Shown piece after piece: positions 25,440 to 33,681 of a DNA stretch of 42,559 nt. This DNA comes from an uncultured Oscillibacter sp. Its GTDB lineage: Bacteria; Bacillota; Clostridia; Oscillospirales; Oscillospiraceae. Numbering within the stretch: the stretch's first letter is position 1; each line of letters opens with the position of its first letter. The notes beneath the pieces are model-generated. The model was not told the DNA's origin. It saw nothing but the letters and a program-made list of their open reading frames with translations, and made no database searches. The stretch spans positions 1 through 42,559 of the forward strand of contig CAJOHW010000007.1 of the NCBI GenBank assembly GCA_905234565.1. The letters run 5' to 3'. A program made the position numbers and the translations under genes.

Positions 25440-25930
25440 TCAATCAAGCACCGCAGAAACTCACCGTGGGGATCGCCGACATGAAGATCCTCCAATTTAA
25501 CGGGGAACTGATTACCTTCGCCCTGGGGTCCTGTATCGGCATCTGCCTCTATGACCCCAATATCAAGCTGGCTTCCCTGATCCACATCATGCTGCCCATC
25601 AACATGGAGGCGGGCCGGAAGAACACCATGAAGTACGCGGACACCGGCATCCGGGAGACCCTGAGGCAGATGGAGGCCCGGGGGGCCAGAAAGGCCCGGA
25701 TGATCGCCAAAATCGCCGGCGGGGCCAAGATGTTTGAGGTCTCCGGCAGCAGCAGCCTGGGGAACATCGGCCAGAGGAACATTGAGAGCGTCCGGATGAA
25801 CCTGCGGCGGGAAGGGGTCCGGATCGCGGCGGAGGACGTAGGCGGCACCGTGGCCCGGACGCTGTCCTTCTTCCCGGAAAACGGCCAGGGGCAGATCCGG
25901 GCCTACGGAAAACCCCTGATTATATTGTAA
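25436..25930 (+). CDS. cheD: Chemoreceptor glutamine deamidase CheD
   Basis: CheD deamidates receptor glutamines and binds CheC, raising its phosphatase activity. The 164-residue product carries the catalytic Cys in TFALGSCIGICLYD (residue 34) and His in ASLIHIMLP, followed by the conserved KIAGGAKMF and NIGQRNIESV segments. The start is ATG 25436, overlapping the cheC stop as ATGA, which indicates coupled synthesis of the two partners; the in-frame ORF upstream lies within cheC and is not used. Confidence 0.93.
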   Translation: MINQAPQKLTVGIADMKILQFNGELITFALGSCIGICLYDPNIKLASLIHIMLPINMEAGRKNTMKYADTGIRETLRQMEARGARKARMIAKIAGGAKMFEVSGSSSLGNIGQRNIESVRMNLRREGVRIAAEDVGGTVARTLSFFPENGQGQIRAYGKPLIIL

Positions 25931-26002
25931 TACAGGCACCATCGGCAAACCGGCGTAACCGCGCACAGCAGCGGCTCAGATCAGAAAGGATGTGGCTCTC
26001 CC

Positions 26003-26938
26003 ATGGCGGACACAATCGAAAAGAACGACAAAAACGAAATCCTGCTGGAATCGGGAACCAATGAAATAGAGATCATGGAGTTCACCGTGGCGGGAAACCT
26101 GTACGGCATTAACGTGGCCAAGGTCAACGAGATCATGCTCTCCGACCAGGTCAAGGTCATGCCCCACACCCATCCGGCGGTAGAGGGCATCTTCAAGCCC
26201 CGGGACACGGTCATCACCGTGGTGAACCTGCCCCGGTATCTGGGCTATGAGATGGAGTCCCGGGAGAAGGACCTGTTTATCATCACCAACTTCAACAAGA
26301 TGAACATCGCCTTCCGGGTCCATACGGTCATCGGCATCAGCCGCATCTCCTGGACCGCCATCCAGAAGCCGGACAAGACCATTACCGGCTCCGGGGACAG
26401 CGTGGCCACGGGCATCGCCCAGTGCGGAAACGATCTGGTGACGATTCTGGACTTTGAGAAGATCGTGGCGGAGATTGCCCCGGATTCCAGCATTCAGATG
26501 TCGGAGATCGACCAGCTGGGTCCCCGGGAGCGGAACCAGCATCCCATCGTCATGGCGGAGGACTCCGTGCTGCTGTCCAAGATGATCCAGGAGGCCCTGA
26601 CCAAGGCGGGCTATACGAACCTGCGGAATTTCAGCAACGGCCTGGAGCTGTGGCAGTACCTCAGCCGCCTGAAGAAGAACGGCACGGTGCAGGACAATGT
26701 GGCGCTGATCATCACGGACATCGAAATGCCCCAGATGGACGGCCACCGTCTGACGAAGCTGGTGAAAGAGGACGTGGAACTGCGGCGGATCCCGCTGATC
26801 ATCTTCTCCTCCCTGATTACGGAGGAAATGCGGGTGAAGGGCAAGGAACTGGGCGCCGATGAACAGCTCAGCAAGCCGGAGATCGGCCACCTGGTGGCGG
26901 TCATCGACCACCTGCTGGCGGAGCCGGAGGAAGAATAA
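26003..26938 (+). CDS. cheV: Chemotaxis coupling protein CheV (CheW plus receiver domain)
   Basis: CheV couples receptors to CheA and adapts through its receiver domain. The 311-residue product has an N-terminal CheW-like domain (about residues 20-170: EFTVAGNLYGINVAKVNEIM, VMPHTHPAVEGIFKPRDTVI, ILDFEKI). A receiver domain follows (about 182-305) with VMAEDS, phospho-acceptor D239 in ITDIEMPQMDG, IFSSL and LSKPEI. ATG 26003 has AGAAAGGATGTG upstream. It closes the cluster and is followed 12 bp later by a strong terminator. Confidence 0.94.
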   Translation: MADTIEKNDKNEILLESGTNEIEIMEFTVAGNLYGINVAKVNEIMLSDQVKVMPHTHPAVEGIFKPRDTVITVVNLPRYLGYEMESREKDLFIITNFNKMNIAFRVHTVIGISRISWTAIQKPDKTITGSGDSVATGIAQCGNDLVTILDFEKIVAEIAPDSSIQMSEIDQLGPRERNQHPIVMAEDSVLLSKMIQEALTKAGYTNLRNFSNGLELWQYLSRLKKNGTVQDNVALIITDIEMPQMDGHRLTKLVKEDVELRRIPLIIFSSLITEEMRVKGKELGADEQLSKPEIGHLVAVIDHLLAEPEEE

Positions 26939-26949
26939 GTGTTTTCCCG

Positions 26950-26989
26950 CTTAGGATCCCTTTTTTGAGAAGGGATCCTAAGTTTTTTT
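26950..26989 (+). terminator. Intrinsic terminator of the fla/che cluster
   Basis: CTTAGGATCCCTT (26950-26962) pairs perfectly with AAGGGATCCTAAG (26970-26982) around a 7-nt loop and is followed by seven T (26983-26989). This is a textbook rho-independent terminator just after cheV. Its right arm and T tract also form part of the next gene's sigma-28-like promoter. Confidence 0.92.
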
Positions 26990-27005
26990 CTGCTTCTGCC
27001 GATAA
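26979..27005 (+). promoter_or_regulatory. Sigma-28 (FliA/SigD) promoter for the YjfB-like gene
   Basis: TAAG at 26979-26982, exactly 15 nt, then GCCGATAA at 26998-27005. The sigma-28 consensus is TAAA-N15-GCCGATAA, so 11 of 12 positions match. It lies 34 bp before the ATG at 27039. The -35 is inside the terminator's right arm, allowing a compact junction between the early operon and a late gene. Confidence 0.82.
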
Positions 27006-27038
27006 TATACATGAATGCTCAGGAAAGGAGGCATTGCC

Positions 27039-27221
27039 ATGGAGGATATGATGGGAAGCGTCGCCATGATGGCCATGGAGATGAAGGCCGCGGCGTATGA
27101 CGAGAGCTATTCGGTGTCCATGATGAAAAAGACCATGGATACGGTGGAGACGGAGGCCCAGAACCTGTTGGAAATGATGCCCCAGGTCCCCAAGGGACAG
27201 TATGTGGACGTGTACGCCTAA
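27039..27221 (+). CDS. Small motility protein of the YjfB family
   Basis: The 60-residue, Met-rich product has SVSMMKKTMDTVETEAQNLLEMM near its C-terminus, matching the YjfB-type putative motility proteins ('..vLKK.md..e.qa..ll..l'). Function is unknown; in B. subtilis yjfB is in the SigD regulon. ATG 27039 is chosen over the in-frame codon at 27015 because GGAAAGGAGG lies 8-17 bases upstream. A good sigma-28 promoter precedes it, and a terminator (27310) follows, so it is a single-gene late unit. Confidence 0.8.
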   Translation: MEDMMGSVAMMAMEMKAAAYDESYSVSMMKKTMDTVETEAQNLLEMMPQVPKGQYVDVYA

Positions 27222-27309
27222 ATTTTCCTCGCGCTCTGAAAGATCTGCCGGACGGCAGGCTGTCGGCACGGCAACCAGAGGCAAATCTACCGTTCACAAG
27301 CATGACGCG

Positions 27310-27352
27310 GCGCTTTCGGGAAGAATCTTTCCGAAAGCGCTGTACTTTTTTT
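27310..27352 (+). terminator. Intrinsic terminator after the YjfB-like gene
   Basis: GCGCTTTCGG (27310-27319) pairs with CCGAAAGCGC (27331-27340), extendable by three more pairs including one G-U. TGTAC and seven T follow (27346-27352). It is about 90 bp after the YjfB-like stop codon and separates it from the DUF4230 gene. Confidence 0.82.
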
Positions 27353-27360
27353 GCAAGCTA

Positions 27361-27369
27361 TGGTACAAT
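27361..27369 (+). promoter_or_regulatory. Extended -10 promoter for the DUF4230 gene
   Basis: TGGTACAAT combines an extended -10 TGn with TACAAT (27364-27369), 39 bp before the GTG start. The -35 region (TGTACT at 27341-27346, 17 bp spacing) is poor, as is common for extended -10 promoters. It directly follows the T tract of the preceding terminator. Confidence 0.5.
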
Positions 27370-27407
27370 ACGCGAAAACAAGAACCCCGGTATGGGAGGG
27401 AGCGGCA

Positions 27408-28055
27408 GTGGCGAATCGTGTGAGAAACGGAGGAAAGCGCCAGACTGAAGGGGGATACAGTCTGCGCGTGGCGTTTATCTTGATTTTGATGGGGATCTGC
27501 GTGGGACTGGCCTCGGCCATAGCTGTGGAATACGCGGGATCCTATGACCAGGTTCCCCAGCCGGTCATTACCGGTACGCTTATCAAACAGAGACTGCAGT
27601 ATATCCAGGAGCTGTCAACCTTAGAGTACTATTACACGAATATGGGGAAATTTGAGAACAAAAAGAATATGCCCCTGACGGGCAAGCGTTTTATCGTCTC
27701 CTATGACGGCGTGATCAAAGCGGGGATCGATCTGGGAGGCATCCGGATAGAGGTCAATGAGGAGGAGAAAACTGTCGCCGTCACCCTGCCGGAGTGCCGT
27801 CTCCTGTCTCATGAGATTCTTGACGAAACCATTCAGGTTTACGACGAGAGCGGAAGCATCTTCAATCCCATCAGCATTCAGGATTACATCGCCTTTACCC
27901 GGGAGCAAAAGACCTTGATGGAAGAAAAAGCGGAAACCGGGGGCCTCCTTGAAAACGCCGCGGAGCGGGCGGAACTGACCGTCACCGCCCTGTTGGAGGG
28001 TCTGCCCGGCATGGAGGACTATCACCTGACCGTGCGGCAGGCGGAGGGGACATAG
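27408..28055 (+). CDS. DUF4230-type membrane-anchored protein
   Basis: The 215-residue product has a basic N-terminus, one membrane segment (about residues 20-44, VAFILILMGICVGLASAIAV) and an outward domain. The domain reads LQYIQELSTLEYYYTNMGKF, GVIKAGIDLGGIRIEVNEE and VAVTLPECRLLSHEI, fitting DUF4230, a family of unknown function. The C-terminal part is helical and acidic. GTG 27408 is chosen because GGGAGGG (27394-27400) precedes it; upstream in-frame codons lie before or within the promoter. No functional link to neighbours is evident. Confidence 0.72.
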   Translation: MANRVRNGGKRQTEGGYSLRVAFILILMGICVGLASAIAVEYAGSYDQVPQPVITGTLIKQRLQYIQELSTLEYYYTNMGKFENKKNMPLTGKRFIVSYDGVIKAGIDLGGIRIEVNEEEKTVAVTLPECRLLSHEILDETIQVYDESGSIFNPISIQDYIAFTREQKTLMEEKAETGGLLENAAERAELTVTALLEGLPGMEDYHLTVRQAEGT

Positions 28056-28084
28056 AGAAATCGGTAGCATATGGAGGGAAACCC

Positions 28085-28948
28085 ATGTGGATTGCGGAGG
28101 GCTGGCGGGACTATGAACTGCTGGACTGCGGCGGCGGAGAGCGTCTGGAACGCTGGGGACAGCGGATTTTGATCCGTCCGGATCCCCAGGCCATCTGGTC
28201 GCCGCCCCGGCGGAATCCCCTGTGGAACCAGGCGGACGGACGCTATCTCCGCTCCCATACCGGCGGAGGGCGGTGGGAGAAAGCCGCCCTGCCGGAGAGC
28301 TGGGAAATTGCCTATGGGGCGCTGTCCTTCGGGGTGAAGCCCATGAACTTTAAGCACACGGGCCTCTTTCCCGAACAGGCCGCCAACTGGGAGTTCGCCA
28401 TGGACCGGATCCGGCAGGCGGGAAGGCCTGCCAGGGTACTGAACCTGTTCGCCTATACAGGCGGGGCCACGGTTGCCTGCGCAAAGGCGGGAGCCTCCGT
28501 GTGCCACGTGGACGCGGCCAAGGGCATGGTGGCCTGGGCAAAGGAGAACGCGAAGCGGTCCGGGCTGGAACAGGCCCCTATCCGGTGGATTGTGGACGAC
28601 TGCGGCAAGTTCGTGGAGCGGGAGATCCGCCGGGGACACCGCTATGACGCCCTGATTCTGGATCCCCCCAGCTATGGCCGGGGACCCGGGGGCGAGGTGT
28701 GGAAGATTGAGGAGAACCTGTACGCCTTTTTGAAGCTGTGTACCGGCGTGCTGTCGGAGCGGCCCCTGTTTGTGCTCATCAGTTCCTACACCACGGGCCT
28801 GGCCCCGGCAGTGCTGGGGTATCTCTTACGGCTGCTGGTGGAGCCGATGTACGGAGGACAGACCGTGTGGGACGAACTGGGCCTTCCCGTGACGGAGACG
28901 GGGCTGGCCCTGCCCTGCGGGGCGGCGGCACGGTGGACGGCGGAGTGA
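28085..28948 (+). CDS. SAM-dependent methyltransferase, RlmI/RlmK-like (COG1092)
   Basis: The 287-residue product is a class I SAM methyltransferase resembling the catalytic part of 23S rRNA m5C/m2G methyltransferases. Visible motifs are VLNLFAYTGGATVACAKAGA (SAM-binding motif I), VDAAKGMVAWAKENAKRSGL (motif II) and LILDPPSYGRGPGGEVW (motif IV, DPPS). The N-terminal PUA domain of RlmI is missing, so the target RNA site is uncertain. ATG 28085 follows GGAGGGAAACCC. It is 29 bp after the DUF4230 gene and precedes the ECF genes. Confidence 0.82.
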   Translation: MWIAEGWRDYELLDCGGGERLERWGQRILIRPDPQAIWSPPRRNPLWNQADGRYLRSHTGGGRWEKAALPESWEIAYGALSFGVKPMNFKHTGLFPEQAANWEFAMDRIRQAGRPARVLNLFAYTGGATVACAKAGASVCHVDAAKGMVAWAKENAKRSGLEQAPIRWIVDDCGKFVEREIRRGHRYDALILDPPSYGRGPGGEVWKIEENLYAFLKLCTGVLSERPLFVLISSYTTGLAPAVLGYLLRLLVEPMYGGQTVWDELGLPVTETGLALPCGAAARWTAE

Positions 28949-28980
28949 GGGAATCGGAAAGCATGAGAGGATTTTGACAA

Positions 28981-29886
28981 GTGGCGGCAATTCTTGAGAC
29001 GAGAAAGCTGCGCTACGCCTATCCGGCGGAGGGCGGGGAGACCCTGGCCCTGGACGGCGTGGACGTGTCCATTGAGCGGGGCAGCTTTGTGGTGGTGCTG
29101 GGCCACAACGGGTCCGGGAAATCCACCCTGGCGAAAACCTTTAACGCCATCCTCCTGCCTGCCGGAGGGCAGGTGCTGGTGGACGGCATGGATACCCAGG
29201 ACGAGGAACTGCTATTGTCCATCCGCCAGCGGGTGGGCATGGTGTTCCAGAACCCGGACAACCAGATTGTAGCCAACGTGGTGGAGGAGGATGTGGCCTT
29301 TGCCCCGGAGAATTTAGGGGTGCCCACGGCGGAGATCCGCCGCCGGGTGGACGAGGCATTGCGGGCGGTGGGAATGTACGAGTACGTGACCCACGCCCCC
29401 CACCTGCTGTCCGGCGGCCAGAAACAGCGCATCGCCATTGCGGGGGTGGTGGCTATGGAGCCGGACTGCGTGGTGCTGGACGAGGCCACTGCCATGCTGG
29501 ACCCGGCGGGACGGCGGGAGGTGCTGTCCACGGTCCGGCGGCTGAACAAAGAGAAGGGCATCACTGTGATTTTGATCACCCACCACATGGATGAGGCGGA
29601 GGACGCGGACCGGGTGCTGGTGATGGACCAGGGGAAACTGGTGATGGACGGTCCGCCCCGGGACATCTTCTCCCAGGTGGGACGGCTGCGGCGCATGGGA
29701 CTGACGGTGCCGGACACGGTGGACCTGCTGAACCGTCTGCGGATGGATGGCTGGGACCTGCCCCTGGACGCCCTCAGCGTGGAGGAGTGCGCCGACGCCA
29801 TTGCCGCGTCCTTTTCCCCGCGCCCTGAAAGGCTGTCAGGATCCACCGCCGATGACACGGCAGCCATTGGCCAATCGAACCGCTGA
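28981..29886 (+). CDS. ecfA1: ECF transporter ATPase EcfA1
   Basis: EcfA1 is one of two ATP-binding subunits that energise vitamin and metal uptake by energy-coupling-factor transporters. The 301-residue product has Walker A GHNGSGKST (41-49), Q-loop FQNPDNQI, signature LSGGQKQRIAIAG, Walker B CVVLDEATAMLDP and the switch His in ITHHMDEAE. After about residue 240 it has a family-typical C-terminal extension. GTG 28981 follows AGAGG at 28966-28970. The ecfA1-ecfA2-ecfT-truA order is widespread in Firmicutes. Confidence 0.93.
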   Translation: MAAILETRKLRYAYPAEGGETLALDGVDVSIERGSFVVVLGHNGSGKSTLAKTFNAILLPAGGQVLVDGMDTQDEELLLSIRQRVGMVFQNPDNQIVANVVEEDVAFAPENLGVPTAEIRRRVDEALRAVGMYEYVTHAPHLLSGGQKQRIAIAGVVAMEPDCVVLDEATAMLDPAGRREVLSTVRRLNKEKGITVILITHHMDEAEDADRVLVMDQGKLVMDGPPRDIFSQVGRLRRMGLTVPDTVDLLNRLRMDGWDLPLDALSVEECADAIAASFSPRPERLSGSTADDTAAIGQSNR

Positions 29887-29911
29887 CACGCAGGAAAACC
29901 GGAGGGAGCCA

Positions 29912-30778
29912 TTGAAACCGATTTTGGAAGTGCGGCGTCTGACCCATACATACAGCGTGGGGACGCCTTTTGAGCGCACCGCCGTGGAGGACGTGAGTTT
30001 CTCCGTGGCCCCGGGAGAGTTTTTGGGCATCATGGGCCACACCGGATCCGGGAAATCCACCCTGATCCAGCATCTCAACGGCCTTCTGCGGCCCACCTCC
30101 GGACAGGTCCTGCTCCACGGACAGGATGTCTGGAGGAACCCGAAAGAGATCCGGCAGGTACGCTTCCGGGTGGGGCTGGTGTTCCAATACCCGGAACACC
30201 AGCTTTTTGAGGAGACGGTGTACCGGGATATCGCCTTCGGCCCCGCCAACATGGGAAAAACCGGACAGGAACTGGACCGCTGCGTCCGGGAGGCGGCGAA
30301 ACTGGTGGGGCTGCGGGACAGCCAGATGGAAAAATCCCCCTTTGAGCTGTCCGGAGGCCAGAAGCGCCGGGTGGCCCTGGCGGGGGTCCTGGCCATGGAC
30401 CCGGAGGTGCTGGTGCTGGACGAGCCCGCCGCCGGACTGGATCCGGCAGGCCGGGAGAACCTGATGGCAAACATCCGGGACTACCACCGCAACCATCACA
30501 AGACCATCCTCCTGGTGAGCCACAGCATGGACGAGATCGCCCGGAACGCCAGCCGGATCCTGGTGCTGAAACGCGCCCGGATTTTGATGGACGGCACGCC
30601 GGAACAGGTCTTTGCCCGGGGGGAGGAGTTACAGGCGGCGGGGCTGGATGTGCCCCATGTGACCCGGATTGCCCTGGCCCTGCGGCGGCGGGGCATTCCC
30701 GTGGACCCGGGGGCCTATACGGCGGAGGCGCTGGAGGCGTCTTTGCTGTCCCTGAGAAAGGACGGTGCGCCGTGCTGA
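29912..30778 (+). CDS. ecfA2: ECF transporter ATPase EcfA2
   Basis: EcfA2 is the partner ATPase of EcfA1. The 288-residue product has Walker A GHTGSGKST, Q-loop FQYPEHQLFEETVYRDIAFGP (a strong EcfA2 hallmark), signature LSGGQKRRVALAG, Walker B VLVLDEPAAGLDP and switch VSHSMDEIA. TTG 29912 is chosen because GGAGG (29901-29905) is six bases upstream and MKPILEVRRLTHTY is the natural start; longer in-frame starts would overlap ecfA1. It overlaps ecfT by 7 bp. Confidence 0.93.
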   Translation: MKPILEVRRLTHTYSVGTPFERTAVEDVSFSVAPGEFLGIMGHTGSGKSTLIQHLNGLLRPTSGQVLLHGQDVWRNPKEIRQVRFRVGLVFQYPEHQLFEETVYRDIAFGPANMGKTGQELDRCVREAAKLVGLRDSQMEKSPFELSGGQKRRVALAGVLAMDPEVLVLDEPAAGLDPAGRENLMANIRDYHRNHHKTILLVSHSMDEIARNASRILVLKRARILMDGTPEQVFARGEELQAAGLDVPHVTRIALALRRRGIPVDPGAYTAEALEASLLSLRKDGAPC

Positions 30779-31578
30779 AAGATATCACCCTGGGGCAGTA
30801 CTTCCCCGGGGATACGGTGGCCCACCGTCTGGACCCCCGGACGAAAATTCTGCTGGTGGTCCTGTATATCGCCGCCCTGTTCTCCGCCCGGAGCTATCTC
30901 ACCTACGGGATCATGATCCTGTGCCTTGCGCTGTGCGTAAGCGTCTCCAAGGTCCGCCCCCGGGCCATGGTCCGGGGACTGCGTCCGGTATTGTTCATCA
31001 TCCTCTTTACGGCGGGGATCAACCTGCTCTTTACCCCCGGGGAGCGGAACCTGGTGGAGTTCGGCGTGATTCACATCTCCGACACCGGGGTCCGCACGGC
31101 AGTCTTTATGGTCCTGCGGATTCTCCTGCTCATTATGGGCACCTTCCTCATGACCTACACCACCAGCCCCATCAGCCTGACGGACGCCCTGGAATCCCTG
31201 CTGAACTGGATGAAGCGGTTCCATGTTCCGGTCCATGAACTGGCCATGATGATGTCCATTGCCCTGCGGTTCATCCCCACCCTCATTGAGGAGACGGACA
31301 AGATCCTCTCCGCCCAGAAGGCAAGGGGTGCGGATTTGGAGAGCGGGAACCCGGTGCAGAGGGCCCGGGCCATGCTGCCGATACTGGTGCCCCTGTTTAT
31401 CAGCGCCATCCGACGGGCGGACGAACTGGCGACCGCCATGGAGTGCAGGTGTTATCACGGCGGAGAGGGCCGGACCCGGCTCCATGTGCTCCAATACGCC
31501 CGGAGGGACTACGCCGCCCTGACCCTGGGCCTTTGTATCTGCACGGGCGTGATGGTGCTGGGACGGATGGGAATGTAA
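30772..31578 (+). CDS. ecfT: ECF transporter membrane subunit EcfT
   Basis: EcfT is the membrane scaffold joining EcfA1/A2 to exchangeable substrate-binding S proteins. The 268-residue product begins MLKDITLGQYFPGDTVAHRL, then DPRTKI, a typical EcfT start. It has about five membrane segments and the coupling-helix motifs with 'ARG' (SAQKARGADLESGN) and a related CRCYHGG. GTG 30772 overlaps the ecfA2 end. No S-component gene is nearby, so this is probably a shared (group II) module. Confidence 0.93.
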   Translation: MLKDITLGQYFPGDTVAHRLDPRTKILLVVLYIAALFSARSYLTYGIMILCLALCVSVSKVRPRAMVRGLRPVLFIILFTAGINLLFTPGERNLVEFGVIHISDTGVRTAVFMVLRILLLIMGTFLMTYTTSPISLTDALESLLNWMKRFHVPVHELAMMMSIALRFIPTLIEETDKILSAQKARGADLESGNPVQRARAMLPILVPLFISAIRRADELATAMECRCYHGGEGRTRLHVLQYARRDYAALTLGLCICTGVMVLGRMGM

Positions 31579-31630
31579 AAGTCATGTAAAAACACGGAAA
31601 AAAACATGGGGAAAACATGGGGATGGGAGA

Positions 31631-32386
31631 ATGCGCAATATCGCCTTAAAACTCATGTACAACGGCTCCGGCTACCACGGCTGGCAGGTCCAGAAGAACG
31701 CCCGGACCGTCTGCGGCACCTTGGAGACAGCCCTGGGGAAGATCACGGGAAAGCCCGTGCATTTGACGGGCTGCGGCCGCACGGACGCCGGGGTCCACGC
31801 GGAGACCTACGTGGCGAATTTCCGCACGGAGTCCCGGATCCCCCTGGACCGCCTGCCCTTTGCCATTAACACCCATACCCCGGAGGACATCGCCGTCCGG
31901 GAGGCGGTGGAGGCGGCGCCGGAGTTCAACGCCATCGGATCGTGTCTCAAAAAAGAGTACACCTACCGGATCTATAACTCCCGGATCCAGAACCCCTTCT
32001 ATGTGAACCGGGCCTGTTTCTACCCCCGGCGGCTGGACGAGGACCTGTTGAACCGGGCGGCGGCACAGTTCGTGGGCACCCACGACTTTCGGGCAGTGCG
32101 CTCTGTGGGCACCGTGACGAAAACCACCGTGCGGACGGTGTACTGGTGTGAAGTGGAGCGGCGGGGGGATCTGCTGGAACTGCGGATCTGCGCCGACGGC
32201 TTTTTATACAACATGGTCCGGACCATTGCCGGAACCCTGCTGTACGCGGCGGAGGGGAAACTGTCCCCGGAGGAGATCCCGGACCTGCTGGCGCTGGGGG
32301 ACCGGGCCAAGGCGGGGCCGGTAATGCCTCCGGGAGGACTGTATCTGACAAGAGTGTGGTATGAGGATGAACGGCTCAATGGATGA
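31631..32386 (+). CDS. truA: tRNA pseudouridine synthase A (TruA)
   Basis: TruA converts uridines 38-40 of tRNA anticodon arms to pseudouridine. The 251-residue product has the start NIALKLMYNGSGYHGWQVQK, the catalytic D52 in TGCGRTDAGVHA, and the RNA-binding segments KKEYTYRIYN and CADGFLYNMVRTIAGTLL typical of the family. ATG 31631 follows GGGGATGGGAGA. It lies 52 bp after ecfT, a common Firmicutes linkage, and overlaps the following gene by 8 bp. Confidence 0.94.
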   Translation: MRNIALKLMYNGSGYHGWQVQKNARTVCGTLETALGKITGKPVHLTGCGRTDAGVHAETYVANFRTESRIPLDRLPFAINTHTPEDIAVREAVEAAPEFNAIGSCLKKEYTYRIYNSRIQNPFYVNRACFYPRRLDEDLLNRAAAQFVGTHDFRAVRSVGTVTKTTVRTVYWCEVERRGDLLELRICADGFLYNMVRTIAGTLLYAAEGKLSPEEIPDLLALGDRAKAGPVMPPGGLYLTRVWYEDERLNG

Positions 32387-33548
32387 TTTTGAAACCCGCC
32401 GCCCCCAGAGCGCGGGACGGCGGACCCTGCGCCAGCCCGGGGTGCTGGTACGGCGGCTGGCGGTGATTTTCCTGTGCGCCCTGCTGCTGATTCCCGTGGC
32501 GGCCTATCGCAGCGGCACGGGCTTCGACGTGGTGCGGCGGTATCTCCACTACGGCAGCCCCAACCGCTACGACGGGGCCCCCCTGTACGCCTATGAGAAG
32601 TCCTCCCACAGCCGCTTTGCCGCCCTGGGGGATACGCTGGCGGCGCTGTCGGAAAACCGGCTGAGCCTGCTGTCCTCCGGCGGCGGGGAGCTGTGGTCCA
32701 TGAGCCTCCATATGGACGCCCCCGCTCTCTCCAAGGGCGGAAACCGGGCGGTGGCCTGGGACGTGGGGGGCAGCCAGATCTATGTGCTGGACGCCGCGGG
32801 CCTTGCCTGGTCCTTAGAGACAGAGGAGCCTCTGCTGTGTGCGCGGCTGAACCGGAACGGCTGGCTGGCGGTGGTGACGGGAAAGCGGAACTATAAGGGC
32901 CTGGTGCGGGTGTACGACGCCAGCGGGGATATCGTGTTCGACTTCAACTCCGCCCGGCGCTTCGTGTCCGACGCCTGCGTGTCCGACGACAACAGCCGGG
33001 TGGCGGTGGCGGCCCTGGGCCAGGAGGACAGCGTGTTCGTCACCGACGTGCTGCTCTTTCGGTTAAACCAGAAGGAGCCGGAGGCGGAGTACCGTCTGGA
33101 AAACGCCCTGGGGACGGAACTGGTCCAGCGGGGGAGTTATCTGGTGTCCGCGGCGGACACCTGTTTGGTGTGGGCAAAGCCCGACGGGGAGATCAAGGCC
33201 CGGTATGACTATGACGGGACCTATCTCCGGGAGTACGACCTGGGGGGAGAGGGCTTCGCGGCGGCGCTATTGAACCGCTATCAGTCCGGCAGCGTGGGCC
33301 GGCTGGTGACGGTGGACAGCAACGGAGAGGAGATCGGGGCGCTGGAGATCCGGGAGGAAGTTCTGGATCTCTCCGCCGCGGGACGGTATCTGGCGGTACT
33401 GTATACGGATCGCTTAGTGGTGTACAACCCGTCCCTGCAAGTCTACGCTACCTTGACGGGCACCGACGGCTTAGGCGGCGTCCTTATGCGCTCGGACGGG
33501 TCCGTGCTGCTGCTGGGCCCCTCCTCCGCCACCCTCTTTCTGCCGTGA
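32379..33548 (+). CDS. Membrane-anchored DUF5711-like beta-repeat protein
   Basis: The 389-residue product has a basic N-terminus, one membrane segment (about residues 24-43, LAVIFLCALLLIPVAAYRSG) and a large outward region. That region holds repeated short beta-strand blocks such as GNRAVAWDVGGSQIYVLDAA, ENRLSLLSSGGGELWSM and RYLAVLYTDRLVVYNPSLQV, suggesting a beta-propeller-like fold. This fits the DUF5711 family, of unknown function. I use ATG 32379 (8-bp overlap with truA, GAGGA upstream); ATG 32361 and 32367 are alternatives. It ends just before the repeated element at 33570. Confidence 0.68.
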   Translation: MDDFETRRPQSAGRRTLRQPGVLVRRLAVIFLCALLLIPVAAYRSGTGFDVVRRYLHYGSPNRYDGAPLYAYEKSSHSRFAALGDTLAALSENRLSLLSSGGGELWSMSLHMDAPALSKGGNRAVAWDVGGSQIYVLDAAGLAWSLETEEPLLCARLNRNGWLAVVTGKRNYKGLVRVYDASGDIVFDFNSARRFVSDACVSDDNSRVAVAALGQEDSVFVTDVLLFRLNQKEPEAEYRLENALGTELVQRGSYLVSAADTCLVWAKPDGEIKARYDYDGTYLREYDLGGEGFAAALLNRYQSGSVGRLVTVDSNGEEIGALEIREEVLDLSAAGRYLAVLYTDRLVVYNPSLQVYATLTGTDGLGGVLMRSDGSVLLLGPSSATLFLP

Positions 33549-33569
33549 GGGAAGGAGAAAATCGTTTCG

Positions 33570-33651
33570 TATACTCGTGAGCGATAAGATTTGCCATTCG
33601 TTGCCGTGCCAGTGACCTACAATGTGGCAAATGTGAAAGAGCGCGAGTATA
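33570..33651. repeat. Structured dispersed repeat, copy 2 (upstream of the ATPase gene)
   Basis: This 82-bp element begins TATACTCG and ends CGAGTATA, exact inverted ends of 8 bp. Inside, ATTTGCCA pairs with TGGCAAAT. Its body is about 94% identical to 7401-7478. It ends 30 bp before the ATG of the ATPase gene, so it could supply regulatory signals or mark a recombination boundary. No open frame in it is credible. Confidence 0.78.
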
Positions 33652-33681
33652 ACAGGAAAAACGCGACAGGAGGCGGCGGGA

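Noticed and set aside
27222-27309. Small gene between the YjfB-like gene and its terminator
   Set aside because: The frame crossing this stretch has no ribosome site and runs through the terminator and next promoter.
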